Source: Streptomyces bluensis (GTDB taxonomy: Bacteria; Actinomycetota; Actinomycetes; Streptomycetales; Streptomycetaceae). Taken from it: a stretch of DNA of 64,000 nucleotides. Below, piece after piece: positions 1-7,759 of the stretch (positions are counted from its first letter, which is position 1; the number at the start of each line of letters is the position of its first letter). The translations under genes were made by a program, and so were the position numbers. Location of the stretch: assembly GCF_014650715.1 (NCBI RefSeq), contig NZ_BMVM01000026.1, positions 1 to 64,000 on the forward strand, read 5' to 3'. Under the pieces are notes generated by a model. The model saw only the letters and a list, made by a program, of their open reading frames with translations, searched no databases and was not told the DNA's origin.

Positions 1-282
1 ACCACCGGCGACCTCACCATCACCACCGTGACACCCGACAACGAGCCCCACCTCCTCGTCCACGACGCACACACCACCTCCCCCACCACCGCCTTCGCCC
101 TCTCCCGCCTCGCCGACCCCGACACCCTCCACCACACCCCCATCGGCGTCCTCCGCTCCGTCACCCGACCCGTCTACGACCACCAGATGTCCGACCAACT
201 GGACACCGCGATCGAACAGAACGGCAAGGGAGACCTCACCGCACTGCTGACTGGCGGAGACACCTGGACAGTCGTCGGCTGA
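1..282 (+). CDS. korB: 2-oxoacid:ferredoxin oxidoreductase, beta subunit (3' end only)
   Basis: The frame is open from base 1 and ends at TGA 280-282, so only about the last 93 residues are present. The tail carries the pattern typical of the KorB C-terminus: a GVLRSVTRPVYD stretch, then GKGDLTALL and a terminal GDTWTVVG. KorB binds thiamine diphosphate and an iron-sulfur cluster and, with KorA, oxidatively decarboxylates 2-oxoglutarate to succinyl-CoA while reducing ferredoxin; those cofactor motifs lie upstream of the window and cannot be checked. An internal GTG at 28 is not needed as a start because the frame is open to the edge. A strong hairpin follows the stop. Confidence 0.85.
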   Translation, partial: TTGDLTITTVTPDNEPHLLVHDAHTTSPTTAFALSRLADPDTLHHTPIGVLRSVTRPVYDHQMSDQLDTAIEQNGKGDLTALLTGGDTWTVVG

Positions 283-300
283 CGGTCAGAAGCCGTCTTC

Positions 301-335
301 GAGGGCCTGGGGCGATGTACGGCCCCCAGGCCCTC
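301..335. terminator. bidirectional terminator hairpin
   Basis: A perfect 12-bp stem, GAGGGCCTGGGG (301-312) pairing with CCCCAGGCCCTC (324-335) around an 11-base loop, lies between the convergent korB and the minus-strand small gene. It can serve both. There is no U-tract, as is common in Streptomyces. Confidence 0.75.
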
Positions 336-341
336 CGTGCG

Positions 342-599
342 TCATGCGTCAGGGATGTCCCGCTTGGCTCGGATGAGGGTCTCGCGGGTGATGACGACGA
401 TGCGCTCGTAGTCGGCCCTGGCCGCGTCAGAGGGGAGGTGGGGGTCCAGGGCGGCGGTGGCTTCGGTTCCGATGACGGCGAAGTTGCCGTCGGTGAGTTC
501 AAAAAGGTCCGGGCAGGACTCGCCTGTCAGGCTCCCCCGCTGTCGGGGAGAGTCACCGAGTCGGCGGGTGATGCGGGCGGACGAGAGCTCATTGCGCAA
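342..599 (-). CDS. small conserved hypothetical protein (85 aa)
   Basis: An 85-residue soluble protein with no signal peptide or membrane segment and a mixed charged composition ending in IPDA. The start is TTG at 599, with an AGGGG ribosome-binding site about 10 bases upstream; the nearby ATG at 592 is out of frame. The protein opens with a basic, arginine-rich segment and then reads like a compact domain (FAVIGTEATAALD, then YERIVVITRETLI). I do not recognise a named family; the composition resembles small proteins often found beside XRE/DUF397 regulators in Streptomyces. It is convergent with korB. Real-gene status rests on codon bias, the ribosome-binding site and a plausible protein sequence. 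Confidence 0.65.
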   Translation of the reverse strand: MRNELSSARITRRLGDSPRQRGSLTGESCPDLFELTDGNFAVIGTEATAALDPHLPSDAARADYERIVVITRETLIRAKRDIPDA

Positions 600-825
600 C
601 GGTGCGGTCCCCTCTCGCTCGGGGCGATGAAACCCCGGGTTTGGGGGTGGCGCCCCATAACGACTGACGCACCCCCGGGGTCACGGTGACCCCGGAAAAA
701 TTCATGACCCGACTCGTTCCTCCCCAACCCTTCCCCTCTCCACAACCGCTCCGGGCGGACGGCGTATCGAAGCAGGGTCAGGAGTGGCGCTGGTCCTGGC
801 GCTCGGATGCATGGCCAGGCACGTT

Positions 826-976
826 CTCGGGCATGGGCGCGGACTCGGACGTGTTCCCGGGCATGGGCGCAGGATCGGACGTGTTCCGGGGCATGGGCGC
901 GGGATCAGGCGCGTTCCGGGGGCATGGGCGCAGGATCAGGCGCATTCCCGGGCATGGGCGCAGGATCAGGCGCGGG
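826..976. repeat. 30-bp tandem repeat, about 5 copies
   Basis: Units begin GGCATGGGCGC and recur every 30 bases, except for one 31-base unit with five Gs at 918-922 where the neighbouring units have three or four. Read on the minus strand the unit encodes a 10-residue repeat of the form xNAPDPAPMP. It overlaps and extends past the 3' end of the DUF6082-type gene. Confidence 0.85.
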
Positions 977-1534
977 GCCGACCACCCACCACTCGTCCGG
1001 GTCGTCGGCCAGTTCTTCCATGATGGTGTCGACGGCTTTGCCGACCCGGGCCTCCAGGGAGTCCGCGGGGAGGCTCCTGCGGTGCTCGACCGTGCGCTCC
1101 CAGTACTCCGCGAAGACCTCGTTGCGGGACAGCATGCGCAGGTGTCCGAGTAGTTCGTTCCAGTCGACGTAGCCGACGCGGTGGGCGAGCAGGATCGTGC
1201 CGTACTCGCGGTTGGCGAACATCATCTGACGGCGTTTGGGGTCGGAGATCCCGTTCAGGGTGGACAGGGCGGCGGCGAGCGAGGGGTCGTCGATCGCGCG
1301 GTCCAGCTGTTCCGTGACGAGGCGGTGCTGCTGGATCAGGTTCGTGCGGTGGATCTCCTCCGCCATGTGCTTGATGCCCTCGGCGATGAACGTGAGCTGG
1401 GCGAGGAGTTCCAGCGTGAGCTCCTCCTGACGCCGGCGGCGGTTGCCGCGCGCCGTGAACGGCGCCCGCACCAGACCGAGAGCCGCCACCACCGCGGACC
1501 CGATCCGCCGCGCAGCCGGAGTCAGTGTGGCCAT
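905..1534 (-). CDS. DUF6082-type protein (209 aa), possibly shortened by a one-base slip
   Basis: Start ATG at 1534 is preceded by GGGGAGA; the longer open frame upstream looks non-coding. The N-terminus is basic and Ala-rich. The helical middle (about residues 30-170) resembles DUF6082 proteins of Streptomyces, including the recognisable REYGTILLAHRVGYVDWNELLG stretch given here only in part as REYGTILLAHRVG. The function of the family is unknown. The C-terminus enters a Pro/Ala/Met repeat and stops at 905. Removing one G from the five-G run at 918-922 would keep the repeat in register and move the stop to 778-780, adding about 40 residues. Whether this is a real mutation, slippage variation or an assembly error cannot be told here. 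Confidence 0.65.
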   Translation of the reverse strand: MATLTPAARRIGSAVVAALGLVRAPFTARGNRRRRQEELTLELLAQLTFIAEGIKHMAEEIHRTNLIQQHRLVTEQLDRAIDDPSLAAALSTLNGISDPKRRQMMFANREYGTILLAHRVGYVDWNELLGHLRMLSRNEVFAEYWERTVEHRRSLPADSLEARVGKAVDTIMEELADDPDEWWVVGPAPDPAPMPGNAPDPAPMPPERA

Positions 1535-1835
1535 GTCAAGCGTCTCCCCGGACGGTAGCCGTACTTCCCGGCCGGTGGCATGGGCGGGCCGGCGCACGGT
1601 GGGCGAAACCACCCCTCCCCCCAGCGTGCACGGCGGTTCGATCGGACGTGAGAGGCAAGAGGGGGGCGCACGGATGGACATGGCCTGAACATCGACGGGC
1701 ACCCTGACCCATGTGTGCCCCGCGGGCGCCGTCCACACCCGCTCGCCCCGGAGCCGGGACAGCCGGGCCGGCCCGGCCTTACTCAGCGCCTCACACAGAG
1801 CCTTACTCGGCGCCTTCAGCGCCTTCAGCGCTTGC
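1535..1835. other. intergenic region with short repeats
   Basis: No convincing gene. The part near 1782-1835 holds repeated blocks around GCCTTACTC and CGCCTTCAG just past the HxlR stop. The part near 1535-1560 holds the ribosome-binding region of the DUF6082-type gene. Confidence 0.5.
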
Positions 1836-2237
1836 TCAGACCCGCCCCTTCGCCGCGTCGTAGGCCTCCCGCGCCTTCTGCACCTCCCCCATCCGCTCAT
1901 GCGTCCACAGGGCCAGTGAGCGGACCTGCTCCGCGGCCTCGCGGCCCAGGTCGGTCAGGGAGTAGTCGACTCTCGGCGGGATCACCGGCCTGGCGTCGCG
2001 GTGGACCAGGCCGTCGCGTTCGAGGGTCTGGAGCGTCTGGGTCAGCATCTTCTCGCTGACCCTGCCGATCGCCCGGCGCAGCTCACTGAAGCGGTACGGC
2101 CGGTCCAGGAGTTCGATGAGGACCAGGACGCCCCAGCGGCTGGTGATGTGTTCCAGGACGAGGCGGTGCGGGCACATCGCCTCGCCCGAGACGTACTTGC
2201 CGGCGGGCGGGCTGGCCGTGAAGGCACTTACGGACAT
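1836..2237 (-). CDS. HxlR-family winged-helix regulator
   Basis: A 133-residue protein with the HxlR layout: a Cys near the N-terminus in MCPHRLVLEHITSRWGVLVL, a recognition helix in FSELRRAIGRVSEKMLTQTL, a wing, and DYSLTDLGRE. The Cys (residue 22) may sense oxidation or electrophiles, as in related regulators. It is transcribed divergently from an NmrA-like quinone-oxidoreductase-type gene, the same pairing seen for ytfH/qorB in E. coli, so that gene is the probable target. A TAAGGT hexamer sits 12 to 7 bases before the ATG, which fits a leaderless transcript; no ribosome-binding site is seen. Confidence 0.85.
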   Translation of the reverse strand: MSVSAFTASPPAGKYVSGEAMCPHRLVLEHITSRWGVLVLIELLDRPYRFSELRRAIGRVSEKMLTQTLQTLERDGLVHRDARPVIPPRVDYSLTDLGREAAEQVRSLALWTHERMGEVQKAREAYDAAKGRV

Positions 2238-2240
2238 GCC

Positions 2241-2265
2241 AGTACCTTACTTCAAAGTGGGTACT
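2241..2265. promoter_or_regulatory. probable HxlR operator
   Basis: AGTACC (2241-2246) and GGTACT (2260-2265) form an inverted repeat with a 13-base spacer, with imperfectly matched inner TTACTT and AGTGG arms. It lies between the divergent start codons and overlaps the proposed hxlR -10 hexamer, suiting autoregulation plus control of the oxidoreductase gene. Confidence 0.55.
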
Positions 2266-2329
2266 TTCGCAGAGTTAGTGCACCTCCTAGGGTTAGCGAC
2301 AGAGCCACCCATCTAGGAGTTGTCTGATC

Positions 2330-3184
2330 ATGAGCATCGTCGTCACCGGCGCCAGCGGGAACCTCGGCCGTTTCGTCATCGAGGGCCTGCTGGAGAAGAT
2401 CCCGGCCGAGCAGATCACCGCCGTCGTGCGCAGCGAGGAGAAGGGCGCCGATTTCGCGGCCCGCGGGGTGAGGATCGCCGTCGCCGACTACAACACCCCC
2501 GAAACCTTCGACGGCCTCTTCTCCGCCGGTGACAAGGTGCTCCTCATCTCCGGCAGCGAGGTCGGCAAGGACCGCGTCGGGCAGCACAAGGTCGTCATCG
2601 ACGCCGCCAAGGCCGCCGGCGTCGCACTCCTCGCCTACACCAGCGCCCCGGGCGCCCTGAAGGCCGCCCTCGCCGACGACCACCGCGGCACCGAGCAGGC
2701 GCTCCTGGAGTCGGGTCTGCCGTACGTGCTGCTGCGCAACGGCTGGTACAACGAGGTCTACACCGAGCAGCTCGCCTCGGTGCTGGAACACGGCGCCGTC
2801 GTCCAGGCCGCGGGCGAGGGCAGGGTCGCCTCCGCCTCGCGTGCCGACTACGCGGCCGCCGCCGTCGCCGTACTGACCGGTGAGGGACACGAGAACAAGA
2901 CGTACGAGCTGAGCGGCGACACCGCGTACAGCTTCGCCGAGTACGCGGCTGAGATCGCCAAGCAGTCCGGCAAGGACATCGTCTACAACGCCGTCCCCGC
3001 CGACGTCTACGAGGGCATCCTGACCGGCGCCGGGCTGCCGGAGGCGTTCGCCCGGATCCTGGTCGGCGTCGACGCCTCCGTGGAGAAGGGCGAGCTGGCG
3101 GGCACCAGTGGTGACCTGTCCCGGCTGACCGGCCGGCCCACGACGCCGATCGCCGACTCGATCGCGGCCGCGCTGAAGAGCTGA
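2330..3184 (+). CDS. NmrA/QorB-type NAD(P)H-dependent oxidoreductase
   Basis: A 284-residue Rossmann-fold protein. The N-terminal VTGASGNLGRFVIEGLL is the GxxGxxG nucleotide-binding loop (residues 5-20); the rest matches the atypical short-chain dehydrogenase group of E. coli QorB (YtfG): AYTSAP at about 104, a YVLLRNGWYNE segment, then the substrate-side C-terminus. QorB reduces quinones with NADPH; the natural substrate here is unknown. Start ATG at 2330 has AGGAG 10 bases upstream. Divergent from an HxlR regulator, so induction by quinone or electrophile stress is a fair inference. Confidence 0.85.
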   Translation: MSIVVTGASGNLGRFVIEGLLEKIPAEQITAVVRSEEKGADFAARGVRIAVADYNTPETFDGLFSAGDKVLLISGSEVGKDRVGQHKVVIDAAKAAGVALLAYTSAPGALKAALADDHRGTEQALLESGLPYVLLRNGWYNEVYTEQLASVLEHGAVVQAAGEGRVASASRADYAAAAVAVLTGEGHENKTYELSGDTAYSFAEYAAEIAKQSGKDIVYNAVPADVYEGILTGAGLPEAFARILVGVDASVEKGELAGTSGDLSRLTGRPTTPIADSIAAALKS

Positions 3185-3276
3185 GGCCCGGCCCGCCCCT
3201 GAGCACCTCCCCAGACCCCTCGGGCCATCGGGCCCCCAGGCCCAAGGCCCCGGGCCCCCGCCCCCGTCCGTCATGA

Positions 3277-3292
3277 CCGTATAGCGATACGG
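3277..3292. promoter_or_regulatory. 16-bp palindrome upstream of rarD-like gene
   Basis: CCGTATAGCGATACGG is a perfect inverted repeat (6-bp arms, 4-base spacer), about 75 bases before the TTG start. Position and symmetry suggest a binding site for an unlinked repressor; no matching regulator gene lies next to it. Confidence 0.45.
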
Positions 3293-3367
3293 GTATGACA
3301 GGCGGGGCGGTCGGCGTTACCTTCGTCGGGGCTGCGCCGATGCGGCCCTACGAGTGAGGAGGGGCCG

Positions 3368-4495
3368 TTGACCGGGCAGTCAAGGCGTGAGCATCGAATA
3401 GGCCTGCTGAACGGGTTCGCCGCGTACGGCATGTGGGGTGTCGTCCCCCTTTTCTGGCCCCTGCTGAAGCCCGCCGGGGCGATCGAGATCCTCGCCCACC
3501 GGATGGCCTGGTCCCTCCTCCTCGTCGGTGCCGCGCTGCTGGTTCTGCGGCGCTGGTCCTGGGCCGGTGAGCTGTTGCGCCAGCCCCGCAGGCTGGGGCT
3601 CGTCGCCGTGGCCGCGGCAGTCATCACCCTCAACTGGGGCGTCTACATCTGGGCCGTGAACGCCGGCCAGGTGGTCGAGGCGTCCCTCGGCTACTTCATC
3701 AACCCGCTGGTCACCATCGCCCTCGGCGTACTCCTGCTGAAGGAGCGGCTGCGGCCGGTGCAGTGGGTGGCGGTCGGCGTCGGCTTCGCCGCCGTCCTCG
3801 TCCTCACGATCGGGTACGGCCGACCGCCGTGGGTCTCCCTCTGCCTGGCCTTCTCCTTCGCCACGTACGGCCTGGTGAAGAAGAAGGTCAACCTCGGCGG
3901 CGTCGAGTCGCTGGCCGCCGAGACCGCGATCCAGTTCCTGCCCGCGCTGGGCTATCTGCTGTGGCTGGGCTCCCGGGGCGACTCCACGTTCGCGGCCCAG
4001 GGCGTGGGGCACGCGGCGCTGCTGGCCTCCACCGGGGTCGTCACCGCGCTGCCGCTGGTCTGCTTCGGCGCGGCGGCGATCCGGGTGCCGTTGTCCACGC
4101 TGGGGCTCCTGCAGTACCTGGCGCCCGTGTTCCAGTTCCTGCTCGGCGTCCTCTACTTCCGCGAGGCCATGCCGCCCGAGCGCTGGGCGGGCTTCGCGCT
4201 GGTGTGGCTGGCGCTGTCGCTGCTGACCTGGGACGCGCTGCGCACCGCGCGCCGGGCGGCCCGCACGCTCAGGAGCGAGATCAGCGCGCCGAGCGCCACG
4301 ATGGCGATGGGGACGAGGACGGGGACGGGGACGATGAGCGTGGCGCGGAACGCCGAGGGCTCCGCCGCCGCGTCGGCTACCGTCGGCGAGTCCGTGTCGG
4401 GTGCCGTAACCGGTGCCGGATCCGGAACCGGAACCGGTCACGTATCTGGTCCTGCATCCGGTCCTGCATCCGGTCCGGCGGAGGCCAAGCCGTAG
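3368..4495 (+). CDS. rarD: RarD-type EamA/DMT permease
   Basis: A 375-residue membrane protein with about ten hydrophobic segments in residues 10-300. Family signatures include an early GxxxYGMWGVVPLFWPLLK region, ILAHRMAWS, NWGVYIWAVN and LGYFINPL, all typical of RarD (EamA superfamily). The transported substrate of RarD proteins is not settled; the name comes from a chloramphenicol-sensitivity annotation. The start is TTG at 3368 behind a strong GGAGGGG. The C-terminal 70 residues are a low-complexity Gly/Ser/Thr/Ala tail, including a 12-bp DNA repeat giving SGPA units (about 4440-4485), absent from ordinary RarD. Confidence 0.85.
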   Translation: MTGQSRREHRIGLLNGFAAYGMWGVVPLFWPLLKPAGAIEILAHRMAWSLLLVGAALLVLRRWSWAGELLRQPRRLGLVAVAAAVITLNWGVYIWAVNAGQVVEASLGYFINPLVTIALGVLLLKERLRPVQWVAVGVGFAAVLVLTIGYGRPPWVSLCLAFSFATYGLVKKKVNLGGVESLAAETAIQFLPALGYLLWLGSRGDSTFAAQGVGHAALLASTGVVTALPLVCFGAAAIRVPLSTLGLLQYLAPVFQFLLGVLYFREAMPPERWAGFALVWLALSLLTWDALRTARRAARTLRSEISAPSATMAMGTRTGTGTMSVARNAEGSAAASATVGESVSGAVTGAGSGTGTGHVSGPASGPASGPAEAKP

Positions 4496-4736
4496 CGCGG
4501 TGGAAGCAGGCGGAAGCGGCGTGCCGAGTTCCACGGCTGTGCACGGATTTCCGATAACCGGATGGAACCCTCCTCGCTGTTCGGTATACGAACACTCCTG
4601 ACTGAATAGCACTCTTGACGCTCGGTCAGTCACAGCAGCACCATCCGAGGCACCCATTCACTGTGGATTCACCATGGGTCCGCCATGAACCCCGTGACGG
4701 CCCTTGAATCCCTACGGAATTCGGAGCCCCCCACTC

Positions 4737-5684
4737 ATGAAGCTCTCCGTTCCCGGGCGTACCACGGCAGCTGCCGTCGTCGCGGCCGTCACGCTGCTCA
4801 CCACCGGGTCGATAGCCGGGGCGGCCCCCGCCCCCGAGGCGGCGGCCGCCGCACCCGACCTGCCCGTGGCGAACGTCAAGGCCCATCTCACGCAGTTCCA
4901 GTCCATCGCCACCGCGAACGGCGGCAACAGAGCGCACGGGCGCGCCGGCTTCAAGGCGTCCCTCGACTACGTGAAGGCCAAGCTGGACGCGGCCGGGTTC
5001 ACCACCACCGTCCAGCAGTTCACCTCCGGTGGTCTCACCGGCTACAACCTGATCGCCGACTGGCCGGGCGGTGACACCAACCAGGTGATCATGGCGGGAT
5101 CCCACCTGGACGGCGTCACCTCGGGCCCCGGCATCAACGACAACGGCTCGGGCTCGGCGGCCGTCCTGGAGGCGGCGCTCACCGTCGCGCGAACCAACTA
5201 CCAGCCCACGAAGCACCTCCGGTTCGCCTGGTGGGGGGCGGAGGAGCGCGGCCTGGTCGGCTCGAACCACTACGTCAGCAACCTCTCCTCCGCGAACCGC
5301 GACCGCATCAGCGGCTACCTGAACTTCGACATGATCGGCTCGCCGAACCCGGGCTACTTCGTGTACGACGACGACCCGACGATCGAGAAGACGTTCAAGG
5401 ACTACTTCGCGGGCATCGGCGTCGCCACGGAGATCGAGACAGAGGGCGACGGCCGCTCCGACCACGCCCCCTTCAAGAGCGCGGGCGTCCCCGTCGGCGG
5501 CCTGTTCACGGGCGCGAGCCGCACCAAGTCCGCCGCGCAGGCCGCCAAGTGGGGCGGTACGGCCGGTCAGTCCTTCGACCGCTGCTACCACTCCTCGTGC
5601 GACACGACCTCCAACATCAACGACACGGCGCTGGACCGGAACGGGGACGCGCTGGCGTACGCGGTGTGGGAGCTGTCGTCATAG
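4737..5684 (+). CDS. secreted M28 zinc aminopeptidase
   Basis: A 315-residue precursor. Start ATG at 4737 has GGAG upstream and gives a clean signal peptide (KLSVPGR, hydrophobic core, cleavage near residue 30); the in-frame ATG at 4704 would bury it. The sequence follows the Streptomyces griseus aminopeptidase: metal ligands His123 (GSHLDG), Asp135 (NDNGSG), Glu170 with base Glu169 (AEERG), Asp198 (NFDMIGS), and His284 inside RCYHSSC, whose Cys282 and Cys287 match the family's disulfide. It should release N-terminal hydrophobic residues from peptides outside the cell. It is monocistronic and convergent with the TPR gene. Confidence 0.92.
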   Translation: MKLSVPGRTTAAAVVAAVTLLTTGSIAGAAPAPEAAAAAPDLPVANVKAHLTQFQSIATANGGNRAHGRAGFKASLDYVKAKLDAAGFTTTVQQFTSGGLTGYNLIADWPGGDTNQVIMAGSHLDGVTSGPGINDNGSGSAAVLEAALTVARTNYQPTKHLRFAWWGAEERGLVGSNHYVSNLSSANRDRISGYLNFDMIGSPNPGYFVYDDDPTIEKTFKDYFAGIGVATEIETEGDGRSDHAPFKSAGVPVGGLFTGASRTKSAAQAAKWGGTAGQSFDRCYHSSCDTTSNINDTALDRNGDALAYAVWELSS

Positions 5685-5711
5685 CACTTGTACGTCCCTG
5701 GGGCCCGTCCG

Positions 5712-6728
5712 TCAGCACTGTGTGCCGGTGGCCGGCTCCGGGGACGGGCTCGCCTGGGCGCGGGCCGCGAGACGGCCCATGCGGGTACGCGCCGACTCAA
5801 GTTGTTCGATGTCGTCGGCGGCGGGGCCGGCTTCGGCCGTGAGCTCGGTCCATACGTCGATCAGATCGCGGCCCAGGCGCAGGCCCTGGTGCGGGTCGCG
5901 AACGGCGCGCCAGGCGGCGGCCGCGCTCTGGATGTCGCCGTACGCGGCGCGGGCGTCGTGCCGACGGTGGCGGAGCCGGGCGAGGTCCAGGGAGAGCTGG
6001 AAGGACCCGTGCATGTCTCCGGCCAAGTAGGCGATGTACGCGGACAGTTCGCGCAGCCACTGGGCCTCCGGGTGCTCCGGGCCCAGGGTCGCGGAGGCCT
6101 GGGCGGTGGTAATCCCGGCCAGTTCGGCGGCCTCGTCGATCCGGCCCGACTGCACGGCCTCGTTGATCCGTCGGATGGGCTCCGCGAAGGGCGAGGGCTC
6201 CGCCTCGTCGGCCTCCGGGGCACCCATCACGACCTCGGCGATCCCGAACTCCCTTACGGGCGCGGGCCTGGGCGCGGCATCGTCGTCCTCGGGAGCGGTG
6301 CGGGGAGTGGAGTCAGGCTCCTGCGGGGGAGCGAACGTGGGGGCCGGGCCGAACTCTCCGGTCGGCGGAGAGACCGTACCGGCGGGAGCGACTGGGGCGT
6401 CCGGCGCCGGCTGCCCCTCCCTCATCGGCTCGTCCACGAAGCAACTGGAGCCGTCCACGGAGATCTGGAGGGGAACGGCGAAGCCGATGCGCTCGTCGTG
6501 CACGGTAGCGAGGACGGAGTGGCCCGTCGCGAGGGCGATGCGGTGGAGGTAGTCGAGGACGGCGTTCTGGAGGGGCTCGCCGGGGAGGGCTGCCACCGGC
6601 ATCCCGCCCACCGACGCGCCGTCACCGGACGCCGGCACCCGTACGTCGATCGGGAGCATCCCAGACCTCGGCTCCGGATACTCCGTCCGCTGGAATTCCC
6701 GCTTCTGGTCGCGGCTGAGTCGAGACAT
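5712..6728 (-). CDS. TPR-containing cytoplasmic protein (338 aa)
   Basis: Start ATG at 6728 is preceded by GAGG, with an in-frame TGA just upstream, so the start is secure. Residues 1-90 form an alpha/beta N-terminal domain (LQNAVLDYLHRIALATGH, then ATVHDERIGFAVPLQISV). Residues 95-185 are Pro/Ala-rich linker. Residues 190-330 contain helical tetratricopeptide-like repeats (IDEAAELAG, EAQWLRELSAYIAYLAGD, GDIQSAAAAWRA). No signal peptide. Similar proteins in Streptomyces sit next to DUF6668-like genes, as here (head to head, about 380 bases apart), suggesting joint function; the function itself is unknown. Confidence 0.75.
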   Translation of the reverse strand: MSRLSRDQKREFQRTEYPEPRSGMLPIDVRVPASGDGASVGGMPVAALPGEPLQNAVLDYLHRIALATGHSVLATVHDERIGFAVPLQISVDGSSCFVDEPMREGQPAPDAPVAPAGTVSPPTGEFGPAPTFAPPQEPDSTPRTAPEDDDAAPRPAPVREFGIAEVVMGAPEADEAEPSPFAEPIRRINEAVQSGRIDEAAELAGITTAQASATLGPEHPEAQWLRELSAYIAYLAGDMHGSFQLSLDLARLRHRRHDARAAYGDIQSAAAAWRAVRDPHQGLRLGRDLIDVWTELTAEAGPAADDIEQLESARTRMGRLAARAQASPSPEPATGTQC

Positions 6729-6745
6729 GGTTCCTCACTCGGGTC

Positions 6746-6896
6746 AGAAGAAGGGACATCGGAAGAAGGGACATCAGGAGCAGAGACGTCAGGAGCAGAG
6801 ACGTCAGGAGCAGAGACGTCAGGAGCAGAGACGTCAGGAGCACAGACAACAGGGGCAGAGACAACAGGGGCAGACACATCAAGGGGCAGAGACATC
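6746..6896. repeat. 15-bp tandem repeat array, about 10 units
   Basis: The consensus AGGAGCAGAGACGTC repeats from 6776, with exact copies to 6835 and variants (AGGGGCAGAGACAAC and similar) to 6896; two more divergent units begin at 6746. It lies between the divergent TPR and DUF6668-like genes. Being a multiple of three, it leaves open frames on both strands (VSAPD pentapeptides on minus, RRQEQ on plus), but none has a convincing start or codon bias. Confidence 0.85.
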
Positions 6897-7106
6897 AGCA
6901 GGAGAGTCCCGCATCGGTGCGGAGCCGCACCCGGAGAAGCCACGAATGCCGTAGCCCCGCCCCGACGAGTCTCTCCGATCACCCCCACTGACCGCGTCAC
7001 CGCCGCGTCACAGGCTCGTCCCAGGAACGGACACCCCGCTTCCGGGACCGCCCGTGCACCCACGAAGATCGGTAACGGACGAGGAGGAGCGGACGAGGAG
7101 AGGGCA

Positions 7107-7739
7107 ATGCAGGGGCAACGAGAACAGCGGGCACCGAGCGGGCCGGAGATCTGGATACGCGGTCCGGTCGCCGCGCCGGAGCGGTGGCAGCCGGAGCCTG
7201 AGCCGAATCCTGAGCCGAAGCGGGAGACGGAAACGGAGACGGAAACCAAGCCGGGGTCGAACGTCCAACTGCCCGTGAACCCTGAGCGTTTCACCGCGAA
7301 TCCGCAGTATTTCACCGCGAGTCCCCGGCGGTTCGCCTGGGTCGCCACGCACGGCGGAGCGGGCACCACCACGCTGGCGACGGTGTTCGGCGGCCATGAC
7401 GCCGGGCGCGCCTGGCCCCGCCCCGAGCACGGCGAACCCGAGTCGGTTCTGCTGGTCGCGCGGACGCACTCCACGGGGCTCGACGCCATCTCGTACACCC
7501 TCGACACCTTCCGGCGCGGCGACGCACCGCCGGGGCTCGACCTCAACGCCGTCGTCCTGGTCGCCGACGCGCCCGGCCGCCTGCCCCGCCAACTGGCCCA
7601 GCACGTCAAGCTGATCAGCTCCGTCATCGACGTCTACCACGTCCCCTGGATGCCCGCCTGGCGCATCGGCGACCTCACCGTCCCGCTGCCACGGGAGAGC
7701 GCGGACCTGGCCCGCCTCACCGCGGGAACCGCGAACTGA
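7107..7739 (+). CDS. DUF6668-like P-loop protein (210 aa)
   Basis: Start ATG at 7107 follows a strong GAGGAGAGGG. Residues 1-65 are a disordered Glu/Pro/Lys/Thr-rich leader. The folded part begins around FAWVATHGGAGTTTLATVFGG, containing GGAGTTTL, which resembles a Walker A loop of the ParA/MinD deviant type. Hydrophobic strands follow (VLLVARTHSTGLDAI, LNAVVLVADAPGRLP) and a C-terminal VPWMPAWRIGDL motif. This matches DUF6668 proteins as I recall them. Nucleotide binding is plausible but unproven. It is probably linked in function to the divergent TPR protein. Confidence 0.75.
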   Translation: MQGQREQRAPSGPEIWIRGPVAAPERWQPEPEPNPEPKRETETETETKPGSNVQLPVNPERFTANPQYFTASPRRFAWVATHGGAGTTTLATVFGGHDAGRAWPRPEHGEPESVLLVARTHSTGLDAISYTLDTFRRGDAPPGLDLNAVVLVADAPGRLPRQLAQHVKLISSVIDVYHVPWMPAWRIGDLTVPLPRESADLARLTAGTAN

Positions 7740-7740
7740 C

Positions 7741-7755
7741 CGCCACCCCGGCGGA
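7741..7755. terminator. short hairpin between convergent genes
   Basis: CCGCC-ACCCC-GGCGG forms a compact GC stem between the DUF6668-like stop and the ABC permease stop. It is short, so only moderately convincing as a terminator. Confidence 0.4.
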
Positions 7756-7759
7756 GCAC

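Noticed and set aside
4584..4598. TTCGGTATACGAA as an operator before the aminopeptidase gene
   Set aside because: The GTATAC core is palindromic but the flanks mismatch, and it is far from the start; too weak to list.
6776..6896. Repeat array considered as a CRISPR
   Set aside because: Units are contiguous 15-mers without spacers, and no cas genes are present.
5688..7739. Open frame of 683 codons on plus
   Set aside because: Its first two thirds are antisense to the TPR gene and run through the 15-bp array; only the part from ATG 7107, with its own ribosome-binding site, reads as a real protein.
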